DNA of 34,306 bases, from contig JANDJZ010000509.1 in assembly GCA_027943245.1 (NCBI GenBank), positions 1 through 34,306 of the forward strand, read 5' to 3'. The position numbers and the translations under genes were made by a program. Each line of letters starts with the position of its first letter. The stretch's first letter is position 1. The stretch is from Acanthamoeba sp. SK_2022b (lineage: Eukaryota > Discosea > Longamoebia > Acanthamoebidae). Below the pieces are notes generated by a model. That model worked only from the letters and a program-made list of their open reading frames with translations. It was not told the DNA's origin and did not search any database. Positions 19,203-28,638 of this stretch are shown here, piece after piece.

Positions 19203-19600
19203 TATTCTCAGGGGGGGTCTGCATTGTGAAGCTTGTGTTGGCTGGCTGATTTGTGCTGGTGGTCTGGAATAAAGGAATACTTTTCTGAATCCTGGCTTTT
19301 GCCTATTTTTTACTGCCACAACCAGCGTTTTGCCGCCAGTCCTGCCTGGTTTTTTCCCAGCATTGTGCCTCTTTTTTGGTCACACAAGCCCATTCCGAAC
19401 TTTCACACTCATTCCGCTTTTTAACTTGTCCCACTCCAACATTTCAGTATATCGTGCTGCCTCCAATATAAGCACAATTTCCCAGACCCCATATGAGCTC
19501 CCTTTGACAACTGCTTCAGCCACATCCAACCTCCCCACATCTACCAATTTTATAAGCATTGTAATTATCTTTAATAAATGTTTAATCAATTTACTCTAAA
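19203..19600. other. Unassigned AT-richer spacer
   Basis: No convincing coding sequence. Contains TTTAATAAATG near 19569, which could be a polyadenylation signal on the plus strand. Confidence 0.35.
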
Positions 19601-20262
19601 GATGGGGATGCTGGTACCAACACCACAGGAGAAGTAGCAGGAGGCATCAACACCTCATTGATATGGCAAAGGTCATTTTCATCTAATTCTTCTATCTTGA
19701 CTTCAGGGGTGGGATCTTCTTGGTGTGTGTCCAGCCATGCTTGGAGCTTCATTGGGTCTTTTTTGAGCTCTTTTGCAAGCTCTTTTGGCATCCATTGCTC
19801 AATAATTGGCCATTACTTGGCGTGTTGCTTCTGTGGCAATGCTTGCCAGTGACTTCCCCAGAAATTCAGGTGCATTTGTGAGTACTTTTATTTTAGCCCA
19901 AATGGCCATCTCAAACTACTCCTTCTCCATTGGCAGGTCAGGCACCTTGAGCAGTTCTTTTGCTCTCCTTTTCTTTGCTCGTTCTTCTTCTTCTTTATGT
20001 TTCCACTTCTCTTCTTCTTTCTCCTCTCACATTGTGGCATTTGCCACATTGCTGTGGCCCAATGTGTTGCTTTGGTGGTGATGCTGATGATGATGAACTT
20101 GATGAAGAGGGTGGAGGTGATGGAGGAGGAGGGATGGATGATGAAGAGGGTGGAGGCAATGGAGGTGGAAGATGGCTTGAAGGGTTCTGTAGCTTTGAAA
20201 TTGCCAGCATCAGGCTTTGAGCTGATGTTGAAACTGATTGCTTCTGCATCACTCAGAAGCAT
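19601..20262 (-). pseudogene. Unidentified coiled-coil protein remnant
   Basis: On the minus strand, joining frames gives a Pro/Ser-rich start (near 20250-20090), then a charged helix rich in Glu, Lys and Arg (EEEKWKHKEEEERAKKRR, near 20010-19955), then FEMAIWAKIKVLTNAPEFLG (near 19913) and, after a frameshift near 19800, MPKELAKELKKDPMKLQAWL (from 19791), ending at a stop at 19591-19600. A TAG interrupts it near 19919. It reads as real former coding sequence of unknown family, perhaps carried by a mobile element. Confidence 0.45.
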
Positions 20263-20591
20263 GAATTTGAAATAAAGTTCAATTTTTACATTAAAAAAGA
20301 TAACTTACCTATCCAAAATGGATAGGATGGAGTTGAGTGAATGTAGGGGAGGTAGTTCTCAGACAACTATTTCTGTGCATCATTGATGAGGCGTGCCATG
20401 TTGTGTTTTGGCGAGGAATAAAACAATGAAAGCACTCTTGAAAAAAACAGTGCAAAACAGGAAATGCTTTTAAAAATCAATTATAAATCAACTTAAAATT
20501 CGTTTTCTCAGTGCTGGTTCCACCTTTTCCAAGGTGGCCTAACTCACGTGAAATACTTAACAAAATAAAATCTACAGCACAACACATCGGC
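20263..20591. other. AT-rich spacer before the gene island
   Basis: About 330 bp, low in CpG, with TTAAAAAAG and AAAATAAAATC runs. It probably includes the promoter and leader of the gene that starts at 20592, since GC content rises sharply at that ATG. No TATA element is clear. Confidence 0.4.
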
Positions 20592-21425
20592 ATGAAGCGA
20601 ACGACCACAGCGCTGCGTGGCCAGCTGCCAGGCGCACTCATTTACCGCTCCTCAGGGGAGATTGGGCAACTATTCCGCGATGCGACCCGCAGCGTCATCG
20701 GAGATCTTCAAGCCATAAGCAGCATTTGCGGCGGTTCCCAATCACGCCAGCTCGATTCGGTCGCCAAGAAGGGACACGAATCAAGGGGGGGCGGTGCAAC
20801 GAACCGCCACCACTACACATCAAGCGGCTTGCTTATGCGGGGGATGAGGAGCAGAGTAGTTGGCGCATTAACCACAAGGTCCCCTACCGCGGCGTCGGCG
20901 TCCTTCCTCTCGACGCCATTGTGTTTGGGCAGTAGGGGCATACACCGCGTGGCGCCCTTTCTCGCTGCTCGTTTCACTTCCTCTCCACTCCAAGTGTCCA
21001 AGTACGGCCGGGACGCTGGCGACGAGGACCAGAATCTGACAAGCGACGACGACGACGACTACGACGACGACGAAGAGGAAGAGGAAGAAGGCGTTGAGAA
21101 GCACGATGATGACGACGACGACGCCCAAGAGGATGAAGAACGGGTACTGGACGAGGACGAGGAGGTCCTCGACGATGAGGAGGATCTGGACGACGAAGCC
21201 GAGTGGGACGATGAAGAAGCAGTCGAGGAGGAAGAGGACGAGTGGGAAGACGACGAAGACGACGAAGAAGAGTGGGAAGACGAAGATGAAGAATACGACG
21301 AGGAGGAACAATGGGAAGACGACGAGGACGACAAGGAGGAGGAGGAGGACGACGACGACGATGCGGAGGATCACCAGCGCGGGGTTCCGGGTGCCCCCAG
21401 ACGAAGCGGTGGTGGGGGGCTGTGA
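20592..21425 (+). CDS. Unknown protein with basic N-terminus and long acidic tail
   Basis: A single open frame of 277 codons from ATG 20592 to TGA 21423-21425. The frame extends further upstream, but only through AT-rich sequence and without ATG. Residues 1 to about 135 are basic and Ser/Arg/Leu-rich with few acidic residues, ending VAPFLAARFTSSPLQVSKYG; this resembles a mitochondrial presequence with an Arg-Phe-Thr-Ser-Ser cleavage-like site. Residues about 140-265 are almost all Asp and Glu with scattered Trp and Tyr. High CpG content and the sharp composition edge support a functional gene. It ends 178 bp from the end of eIF2A, tail to tail. I do not recognise the family. An unseen intron near the end of the acidic run cannot be excluded. 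Confidence 0.6.
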   Translation: MKRTTTALRGQLPGALIYRSSGEIGQLFRDATRSVIGDLQAISSICGGSQSRQLDSVAKKGHESRGGGATNRHHYTSSGLLMRGMRSRVVGALTTRSPTAASASFLSTPLCLGSRGIHRVAPFLAARFTSSPLQVSKYGRDAGDEDQNLTSDDDDDYDDDEEEEEEGVEKHDDDDDDAQEDEERVLDEDEEVLDDEEDLDDEAEWDDEEAVEEEEDEWEDDEDDEEEWEDEDEEYDEEEQWEDDEDDKEEEEDDDDDAEDHQRGVPGAPRRSGGGGL

Positions 21426-21603
21426 GCAAGGCAAAAGGGGTGGTCCCTGTTGTCTGGGATGGAATGCAACATTTTCGCGGGACAGGATTGCTCTCTCTCT
21501 CTCTCTCTCTTTTCTTTTTTTTTCTTTTATTGTTTTTTTTTTTTGTTACGGCGATTGGTCGGGTGTTTTGCCTAGGCCCGGCCGCCGGCTATCGATGATA
21601 GAA
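21426..21603. other. Tail-to-tail intergenic spacer
   Basis: 178 bp between two convergent genes. It holds (CT)9 at about 21490-21509 followed by T-rich runs (21510-21545). On the minus strand this gives A-rich and GA-rich sequence downstream of eIF2A. Both transcripts probably end here. No canonical AATAAA was seen. Confidence 0.5.
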
Positions 21604-22307
21604 TCAGAGCTTGAGCTTTTGCAGCTGGCTGCGAAGGTCGGCCTCGGCGGCGATCTTTTGGAGCTGGTCGGTGTCGAGAGCGGCGCCGGCAGCTTGCTTC
21701 TCCTTGAGCCCAGCGATCTGGCGCAACTTCTTCTCAATGGCCTTGGTCTTCTTTGTGGCATCCTCGGCGGTAACCGGTGCACCTTGTTTCTCGTGCTCCT
21801 CATCGTGCTGCTGCTGCTGCTGCTCGCTTCCTTCGCTCTCCTCTTCCCCCTGCCGGCAACCAGAGGCGCAACCCCCCCCCCCCAATCAGCACGTGCGCTT
21901 CGGAGAGGTTGTAGTGAAAGAGAGAGAGAGAGAGAGAAAATGGACGGGTGAACTCCTTTGGGGGGGGGGCGCACCCCCTGCTTCTTGCGCTGACGGCGCT
22001 GCTTGTTGCGCTTTGCGGTCTTGCTCTCTGCTACGAAGCCCACCGGCAGCTCGGGGGCAGGCTTACGGGCCTCCTTGGCGCCGCCCTGCTGCGGCGTCGT
22101 GTTGTACTTCTTGGGCTTGTCGCTCTCCTCGTCTTCCCTCTGCGACAACATATTGGGTGGGGTGAGGCTCCTCCCACCCGCTCCCTCATCACCAGATTGG
22201 GGGGGGGGATTGTACGAGGGCATTGACGGGACCAGCGCCCATGCCGCGGCGGGACGGAGGCTGGTAGATGGCTGGCTTGCCTCCTGTCGTCGTAGCGAGC
22301 ACACACA

Positions 22308-22378
<71 letters not shown>

Positions 22379-23133
22379 GTGAGACGGGTGCGGAAGGTGC
22401 GTGCGTGCACGCGTCGAGGGAGGGGGAGGACCCGCTGCGCCACCGGGCGCAGACCCGCCGCCGCCCCGAGAGCCGAGACCCGCCGGGCTGCTCCCCGAGG
22501 AGGAGGAGCTCGTGGGCGCGTTGCCGGCCTTGCTCGAAGCGGGACGTATGCGGAAGAGGGAGAAATCCTCCAACCGTCCGGGGCGCCACGCGGCCTTGGG
22601 TTTTTACGGCGGGGGGTGGGTGGGAGGGGTCGGTGGGCAGGGAGCAGGTTGGTTTGGGGGGGGGTGGTCAAAACGCAAGCAGGCGTGTGGGGCGAGGGAA
22701 GCCGGACCTGATAGAGCTTGTCGACGGCAAGGTGCGCCACGACGGCCCCGTTGTAGCGGAATACGGTCACCCTGTGCAGGCCCGGCAATTGCACTCTCTG
22801 ATCAGCCTCTCTCTCTCTCTCTCTCATCCAAGAAGGAAAGGATTGGGGGGGAAAGAGAGAAAAGAGAAAAAGAAGAAGAAGGGAGCAGGTGGCTCACCCG
22901 TTGTCCACGCGTATCTTGGGGGAGAGGACAGCAGCGAGGAGGTAGGCGCTGTCCGGGGACCAATCGAGGGAGGAGGCGCAACTGGCCTGGCAGCTGCCCA
23001 CCTTCACGACCTTGTCGGCGTCCCAGATATCCTGTGGGACCACGTGCGCACGCGCCAACATGAGGGCACCCGCAGACCAAGGGCGAAAGGTGAGCTAGCG
23101 AGCGCGCGGGAACTGCAGATCTGCACTGCGCCG

Positions 23134-23205
<72 letters not shown>

Positions 23206-25119
23206 CGGGAAAGGGTGAACGCACAATCTGACCATTGAGATTGCCAAAGCCACCGAGAGCGAGGAGGCGAGAGCAGGGGCTCCAACGAGCAGTGTTGCGG
23301 GCAGCCTTGCCGAACTCGGCAAGCTTATTGCACTTGGCGTCGAACAGGGTCGCGCGCGCCGGCATGTCTGGAACGAGCATCGGGGTCATCACGATGAGCG
23401 GGTCCCAAGAAGGCGGGCCCACGGGCGAGGAGGGAACGGGGGGGGGAGGCATACAGCCGTAGACCACGACGAACTTGGACCCGTCGGGGCTCCAGCTCCA
23501 CTCATGAACGGGTCCCTCCTCATCTGGCCGCAAGAGTTTGGAAAGTGTAGAGAGAGAGAGAGAGAGGGAGAACGAGAAGATAAGTTGCTGGTGGTGCAGC
23601 GACTTGCCCCAGCGGAGGGGGGGGAGGGCGCACCGAGGGCGAGGGCGGCGTGCGTGGCAGACCTGGGGGAGACGAAATGGAGGGTGGTGCTTCCGTAGTA
23701 CGACTTGCCGGACTTGTCCACGTCCGTCTTGGCGGCGACCAGGAGTCCGGAGGCGTTGGGGCCCCACTCCAGCTCGGCGGTCTGGGCCTTCCACAAGGTT
23801 TTGGCTGATGGGCAAGCGCGTTGGCATGCAGGCGTGGTATGTACATCATAGAAATATATATATATTATTTATATACACACACAAAGATATATATATATAT
23901 ACGGGGGAGAGGGAGAGAGAGAAATGCACATGAGCGCGCAAAGGTAGAGTACCGGCGACGGGCTGGTCGACGGCGGGGTATTTGTAGATGGAGGCCTGGC
24001 CCGGCCCTCCCTTCCTCTCCGGAACAAAGGCCGCCACGACGGGGGGGAGGGCCCCGGGGGCGAAGGCGAAATTGGCGACCCCCTCCAGCCTGATCCGCTT
24101 CGTGACTTGCTCCTGCGAAAACGTTTTTTGTTTGCCGGTCATCAGCACACCCGTGGCGGCAGTGTGAAGACGCGCCACGACCAGTGTCGAGAGACAAAAC
24201 ACACGTGTCCGTATTGGCGCGCGCGAGAGAGCGAGAGGAGGGAGAAGGAGGGAGAAGGAGGGCCACAGCACACGCGCGTACAAAGTTGCTGCCGAAAAAG
24301 AACTGGATCTCGTTGGTCACCATCTTGGCGGCGATTTCCTCGTCTTCGCTCCACCTGATGACCGGCCTGTGGCGGTGGACAAAAAACAGGATCGTTATTA
24401 ATATTTATTTATTTATTATTTATTTATTGATTGATTTATTGATTTGTCCAAAAAAAAAAAAAAAAAAGAAGCGTGGAGGAGCGTGCCAGGCGTCGAGGGC
24501 CGACTTCTTGTGGAGAAAGTGGGCGAGGAGGTGGCCAGACCGGGTGTCCCACACGCAGAGGTTGCCCTTTTCGGGGACGGGGGTGGGCTGCCCGACGCGC
24601 GCCGAGGGAAGCCGCGCCAGGGTGAGGAGGAAGCTGCCCCGTGGCGAGAACGAGAGCGCCGCCACGTCAGCTTCGGGCAGCTGATGCCGCACCGCCCACC
24701 CTTCTCCACACTCCACGATCGCCACGCCCCCTTCGTGGGCCACCGCTCCCAGCCTCCCGTCCACGCTGAACTCGACCACGTGCGGGCCCTCCCTGCATCA
24801 ATGACCGCAAGTAAGCGGCCGCGCGGGTCGCGGTGTTTTTTTTTTTTTTTTTGTTTATTGTTTTTTCTTGTTTGTTTGTTTTGTGGGTTTTTGGAGAAGT
24901 GTAAAAGCAAAAAGCGAGAGCTACGTACAAACGAAGGCGGTCATCTTTGGTGATTTCGGGGGGGGAGGCTGCGGAGGGAGTCAGCGCGTAGAGCTGCGCC
25001 TCACGCTCCGTACGAAGCACAAAGTGGTGGGTTGGAGGTACAACCGTCCGTTTGGCCTCCGCACCGCCGGTGGCGTTGCCGCCTGCTCCGGCACCCCGCT
25101 GCTTGCGCTGCTGCTCCAT
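21604..25119 (-). CDS. EIF2A: Eukaryotic translation initiation factor 2A, 13 exons
   Basis: A WD-repeat (beta-propeller) factor that brings initiator tRNA to 40S subunits in some forms of initiation. Exons, minus strand: 25119-24929, 24792-24505, 24366-24282, 24112-23953, 23804-23634, 23523-23455, 23367-23225, 23031-22898, 22771-22708, 22594-22411, 22283-22216, 22139-21975, 21849-21604. All introns are GT-AG, all phases agree, and the sum is 655 codons plus TGA (human about 585). Family landmarks: HKKPVIRWSEDEE across exons 2-3, TDVDKSGKSYYG (residues 268-279), VYGYMPARATLF across exons 6-7, FGNLNGQ (362-368), RVDNG across exons 8-9, a Ser/Gly/Pro linker, AIYQPPSRRG, a Lys/Arg-rich stretch, and the C-terminal coiled coil ending RSQLQKLKL. 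An in-frame ATG at 25185 could add 22 residues, but that stretch lies in GA repeats and is more likely leader. Exon limits were set by hand. Confidence 0.95.
22311..22376. repeat. (CA)33 microsatellite in eIF2A intron 10
   Basis: Uninterrupted CA run; (GU)n in the sense transcript, beginning about 34 nt after the 5' splice site at 22410. Confidence 0.97.
23135..23204. repeat. (CA)35 microsatellite in eIF2A intron 7
   Basis: Uninterrupted CA run; (GU)n in the sense transcript, beginning about 20 nt after the 5' splice site at 23224. Confidence 0.97.
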
Positions 25120-25304
25120 CTTCACTCTCTCTCTCTCTCTCGAACAACACAACCACACCGAGAAATACGAAAAAATGCGAACCATTTCTCCGGCCCCCTT
25201 CCCACATTTTTCCCCGTGGACAACGGCCAGCAGCCGGTCCTTCGAGAGAGAGGAAAGAGACACCGGAGCCGGAGCAGGATAGACCAAGAAGGAGTATACA
25301 CAGC
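25120..25304. promoter_or_regulatory. Bidirectional promoter between eIF2A and Pescadillo
   Basis: Only 185 bp separates the two start codons, which face away from each other, so both promoters and both leaders must lie here or overlap the genes. It holds (CT)8 at 25126-25141 next to eIF2A and GAGAGAGAGGAAAGAGA near 25244-25260 toward Pescadillo, so each gene has a GA-rich leader in its own sense direction. No clear TATA box. Confidence 0.65.
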
Positions 25305-27618
25305 ATGGGTATCGGCAAGAAGAGGGGAAAGAGTGGCATTGCCACCCAGTATGTCACCCGCGCACGCGCCATGAAGAAGCTCCAGGTGAGCCTGCAGGAC
25401 TTCCGGTACTTACTCCCATCTCTGGCTACATGCGATTTTTTAAAATCATATAGATGTGATTTTTTAAAATCATATAGATGTGATTTTTTAAAATCATAGA
25501 TGTGATTTTTTAAAATCATGGATGTGATTTTGTTTTTTTTTTGTTTTTGTTTGTTTTTTTTGCATGAAGTAGTTTTGTCAACTAAACACACATCATCTTG
25601 ATGAACAAAACTCTCTTTTTCTTCTTTCAGTAAATTGTGCATCTTGAAGGGCATATTCCCTCGCGACCCTCCCAGCACAAAGAAGTTGAAGGGCAAGTCC
25701 AAGACCTACTACCTCAAGAAGGACATCTTGTTCCTTATGCACGACCCTCTGCTGGCCAAGTTCCGCGAGAAGCGTGCCTTCTCCAAGAAGATCGGGCGGG
25801 CCAAGGGTCGCAAGGACAAGTACACTCTCAAGCGCCTACGCAAGGCACTTCCCACCTACCAGCTCGACCACGTCGTGCGCGAGAGGTGCGCCCTTCTCCC
25901 GCCCCTCCCGCCCTCTCTTCATACATGGTCGCGCGCGCGCGCGCAGGCAACACGGGAGAGAGAGAGAGAGAGCGCGCGTGCGTGTGTGTGGCGACGGGGT
26001 GAGGGCAGGTGTTGCGCGGTGCACCACTGACGACCCCGCCACGTGTGGCAACAACGCCAACCGCGGCAGGTACCCCACGTTCGCGGACGCGCTGAGGGAC
26101 CTGGACGACGCGCTGAGCCTGGTGCACCTCTGGGCCGCGCTTCCGCCCTCGCAAAAGATCCACGCCAGTCGCGTGCGCAACTGCAAGCGGCTCGCCAAGG
26201 AGTTCCAGCACTACGTCACCGCCTCCCACAGCCTCCGCAAGAGCTTCCTCTCCATCAAGGGCATCTACTACCAGGCCGAGGTCCAGGGCCAGCCGCTCAC
26301 CTGGCTCGTCCCCTACCGCTTCAGCAACTACGTACCGCCCCCCCCCTCTCCCCTCCCGCTTGCCCCCCCCCTCTCTCCCGGTCCTTGGCCAGGGCTTGTC
26401 CTGCCTGACACGGCGTGTGCCTCCGCGTGGGGGTGGGGGGCGCATGCGCAGGTGCCCAAAGACGTGGACTACAGGGTGATGATCACCTTCCTCGAGTTCT
26501 ACGAGACCCTGCTGGGCTTCGTGCTCTTCCGCCTCTATTCGGGGCTGGGCCTGCACTACCCCCCCGTGGCTGACCCGAGCACGGGGGCCTACCCGCTGCC
26601 GACAGCCGCCGCCGCCGCCGAGGCCACTCCCGACGAGAGGGTATGCCCGCCCACTCACCCCCCCTCCCCCCTCTACCGTTCCTTTCCTCGCGCGCGCGCG
26701 CCTCCTTCACCCCTCCTACAAGCTCGCAGCTCGGCGCCTTCACCTTTTTGGTGGTGCGAGCAGCACCTGCCTTCCCCCCCCAAACGTGCTCGTGTGAATG
26801 TGGAGTGACCGACACGCGCGCGCGCGCGTTTTTGGTTTTGCGTGCAGGAGGAGACAGACGACACCTATTCGGAAGAGAACACGGCTGCCAAGTTGGAGAG
26901 CGAGGCGCAAGGTTCCAGTGCCACGGAACAACGCATCGCACAGCCTACCGCTGCCCACAGCGATCAACACGGCAAGCTGTTCGCTGGGCTGCACTTTTGG
27001 GCATCCCGCGAGGTGAGCACCACACACCACACTCCTCTCCTCCTCCTCCTCCTCCTCCTCCTCCTCCTCCTCCTCCTCCTCCTCCCACAGGCGCTGACAG
27101 GAGCCTCTCAAACACGCGTTGCACACCACCACCACCACCACCACCACACCACCACCACCACTCACCCGATTCCCAGACGCCGTGCGGGAGTCTCTTGAGT
27201 TCGTGATCAAGAGCTTTGGTGGTCGCGTGTCGTACGAGGGGGAGGACGGACAGTCCAGCAGCGAAGGGCAGAGCGATGCAAGCATCACCCACGAGATCGT
27301 TGACCGACCGCCCGAGATGCTGGTGCGCACGTCACCGCCTCTCTCTTGGCTCGGCAGTACCTGAGGCTCCACAAGGCCCAACTGTTGGACTTACGGGAGC
27401 CCACCAATCGCGCCCACCAGAAACGCATCGCAAACAGAGAGTACGTGCAGCCGCAGTGGGTCTTTGACAGCGCCAACATGTGCCTGCTCCTTCCCGTCCA
27501 CGAGTATGCCCCTGGGGCCACGCTGCCGGCCCATTTGTCGCCCTTTGTCAACGACGAAATCGAAGGTATGAAGACCCTATCGCCCACGTACCTCATATAT
27601 TGGTCTCCTCTCTTTCTT

Positions 27619-27654
<36 letters not shown>

Positions 27655-28197
27655 ATGTGTGTGTGATGTGTGTGTGATGTGTGTGTGATGTGTGTGTGAT
27701 GTGTGTGTGATGTGTGTGTGATGTGTGTGTGATGTGTGTGTGATGTGTGTGATGTGTGTGTGATGTGTGTGTGATGTGTGTGGTATTCACCGGTGTGCGT
27801 CCTTCTGGTCTCAGGCTATGTGCCGGCTCGTCGCGAGCAGCTGCTTGCCCTCAAAGCACAGGCCCCCGTCGTCTCCGCCGCAGCGGGAGGCGACCCTTCG
27901 CAAAGGCCCCTTACCGAGGAGGAACAGCTGCGTGCCATGGAGGAGGAGTACATGGCCAGTCTGCAGCGCGAGAAGAAGGCCGATGTTCCGACCGATGAGG
28001 AGCTAGCCAAGGTGAGGGCCAAGAGAAGGCTGCCCGACACCACCGCCAAGGAGGAAGAGGAGGCACGGTTCATGCTCCTCTCCAAGAAGAAGAGGAAGAT
28101 GTGGGTCGGCTACAAGAAGGCCCAGACCCGAGAGGCCACCCGCACTCGCCGTCTGCAGGAGAAGAGGGCGCATGTCGAGAAGTCCGCCCAGAATTAA
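25305..28197 (+). CDS. PES1: Pescadillo homologue (Nop7), ribosome biogenesis, about 8 exons
   Basis: Nucleolar member of the PeBoW complex (with Bop1/Erb1 and WDR12/Ytm1), needed for 27S/32S pre-rRNA processing and 60S assembly. Exons: 25305-25405, 25631-25885, 26070-26331, 26452-26640, 26848-27012, one ending 27322, 27358-27565, 27815-28197. Other than the exon 5-6 join, phases agree; the protein is about 570-594 residues (human 588). The Pescadillo N-domain covers exons 1-4, with [11 protein letters not shown] across the exon 1-2 join, [41 protein letters not shown] and [20 protein letters not shown]. The BRCT domain follows: [21 protein letters not shown] and [12 protein letters not shown]. 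An acidic and then Lys/Arg-rich tail ends SAQN. Start chosen because MG...K at the N-terminus is conserved. The exon 6 start is uncertain: 27101 keeps the frame, while the better-looking CAG at 27174-27176 does not. Confidence 0.95.
25434..25530. repeat. 22-24 bp tandem repeat in Pescadillo intron 1
   Basis: Four copies (25434-25457, 25458-25481, 25482-25503, 25504-25525) plus a partial fifth. Each contains GATTTTTTAAAATC, able to form a 6-bp stem. The last two copies lost a TA step. They lie near the 5' splice site (25406). Confidence 0.95.
27039..27084. repeat. (CTC)n tract in Pescadillo intron 5
   Basis: About 15 CTC units followed by CCCACAG. It would serve as a long pyrimidine tract for a 3' splice site near 27090 or the one used downstream. 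A (CAC)n run follows at 27124-27163. Confidence 0.9.
27638..27783. repeat. GTGTGTGATG minisatellite in Pescadillo intron 7
   Basis: About thirteen copies of a 10-bp unit, two of them one GT shorter, preceded by a (CT)n run at 27614-27638. Wholly intronic (intron 27566-27814). Confidence 0.95.
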
Positions 28198-28428
28198 ATA
28201 AGGGGTACCGGTTGCCAATGTTGGCCCTTTTGTGCAGCCAGGACCTGTTTGTTTGGGATGGTTTACCACCAGCTCCCACCAGTATGCGCCTCCTCTCCTT
28301 CGACCTGGACATGGTGATGGTTGTGTGTGTATGTGGACGTCCTGGCCAAGATCAAGATGGATGATGACCCCACAGAAACCACACAAGGATTGGCCTGAAA
28401 CCATGAGCACACCCACTTAATTCTTGCA
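28198..28428. other. Region after Pescadillo, no gene seen
   Basis: Mixed sequence whose first part is probably the Pescadillo 3' untranslated region. After about 28260 CpG falls and TG/CA rise, so this marks the right edge of the gene island. Short open frames on both strands are not recognisable. Confidence 0.45.
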
Positions 28429-28520
28429 CCATCACCACAACATCGCCACACCATCACCACAACAGCACCACACCACACCACAAAACCACAACAACACCAC
28501 AACATCCCACCAACACCACA
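28429..28520. repeat. Short C/A-rich array
   Basis: About 90 bp of ACC/AAC/ATC words, the first array right of the gene island. Confidence 0.85.
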
Positions 28521-28638
28521 ACAGTGTTCAAGAAATGAGACAGTGATGCGACTCCTTTTTGAAGTGGGAAGTACACCCATCAGGCTCAAAAGCTGTACAT
28601 ACAAGGGGGTTGAGCTCCAGAGAACAAGGTTGAAAGAG

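Noticed and set aside
20974..21429. Minus-strand Arg/Pro-rich or Ser-rich proteins opposite the acidic tail
   Set aside because: They are complements of Asp/Glu codon runs; the plus-strand frame has the ATG, the stop and the composition of a gene.
22401..23238. Plus-strand open frames across 22003-23238
   Set aside because: They are shadows of eIF2A minus-strand exons and of the CA repeats.
23357..23446. Pro-rich insertion as a true part of eIF2A
   Set aside because: Removing it as a GT-AG intron restores VYGYMPARATLF, which fits the family exactly.
27593..27790. Thr/His repeat protein on the minus strand
   Set aside because: It is the complement of the intronic GTGTGTGATG minisatellite inside Pescadillo.
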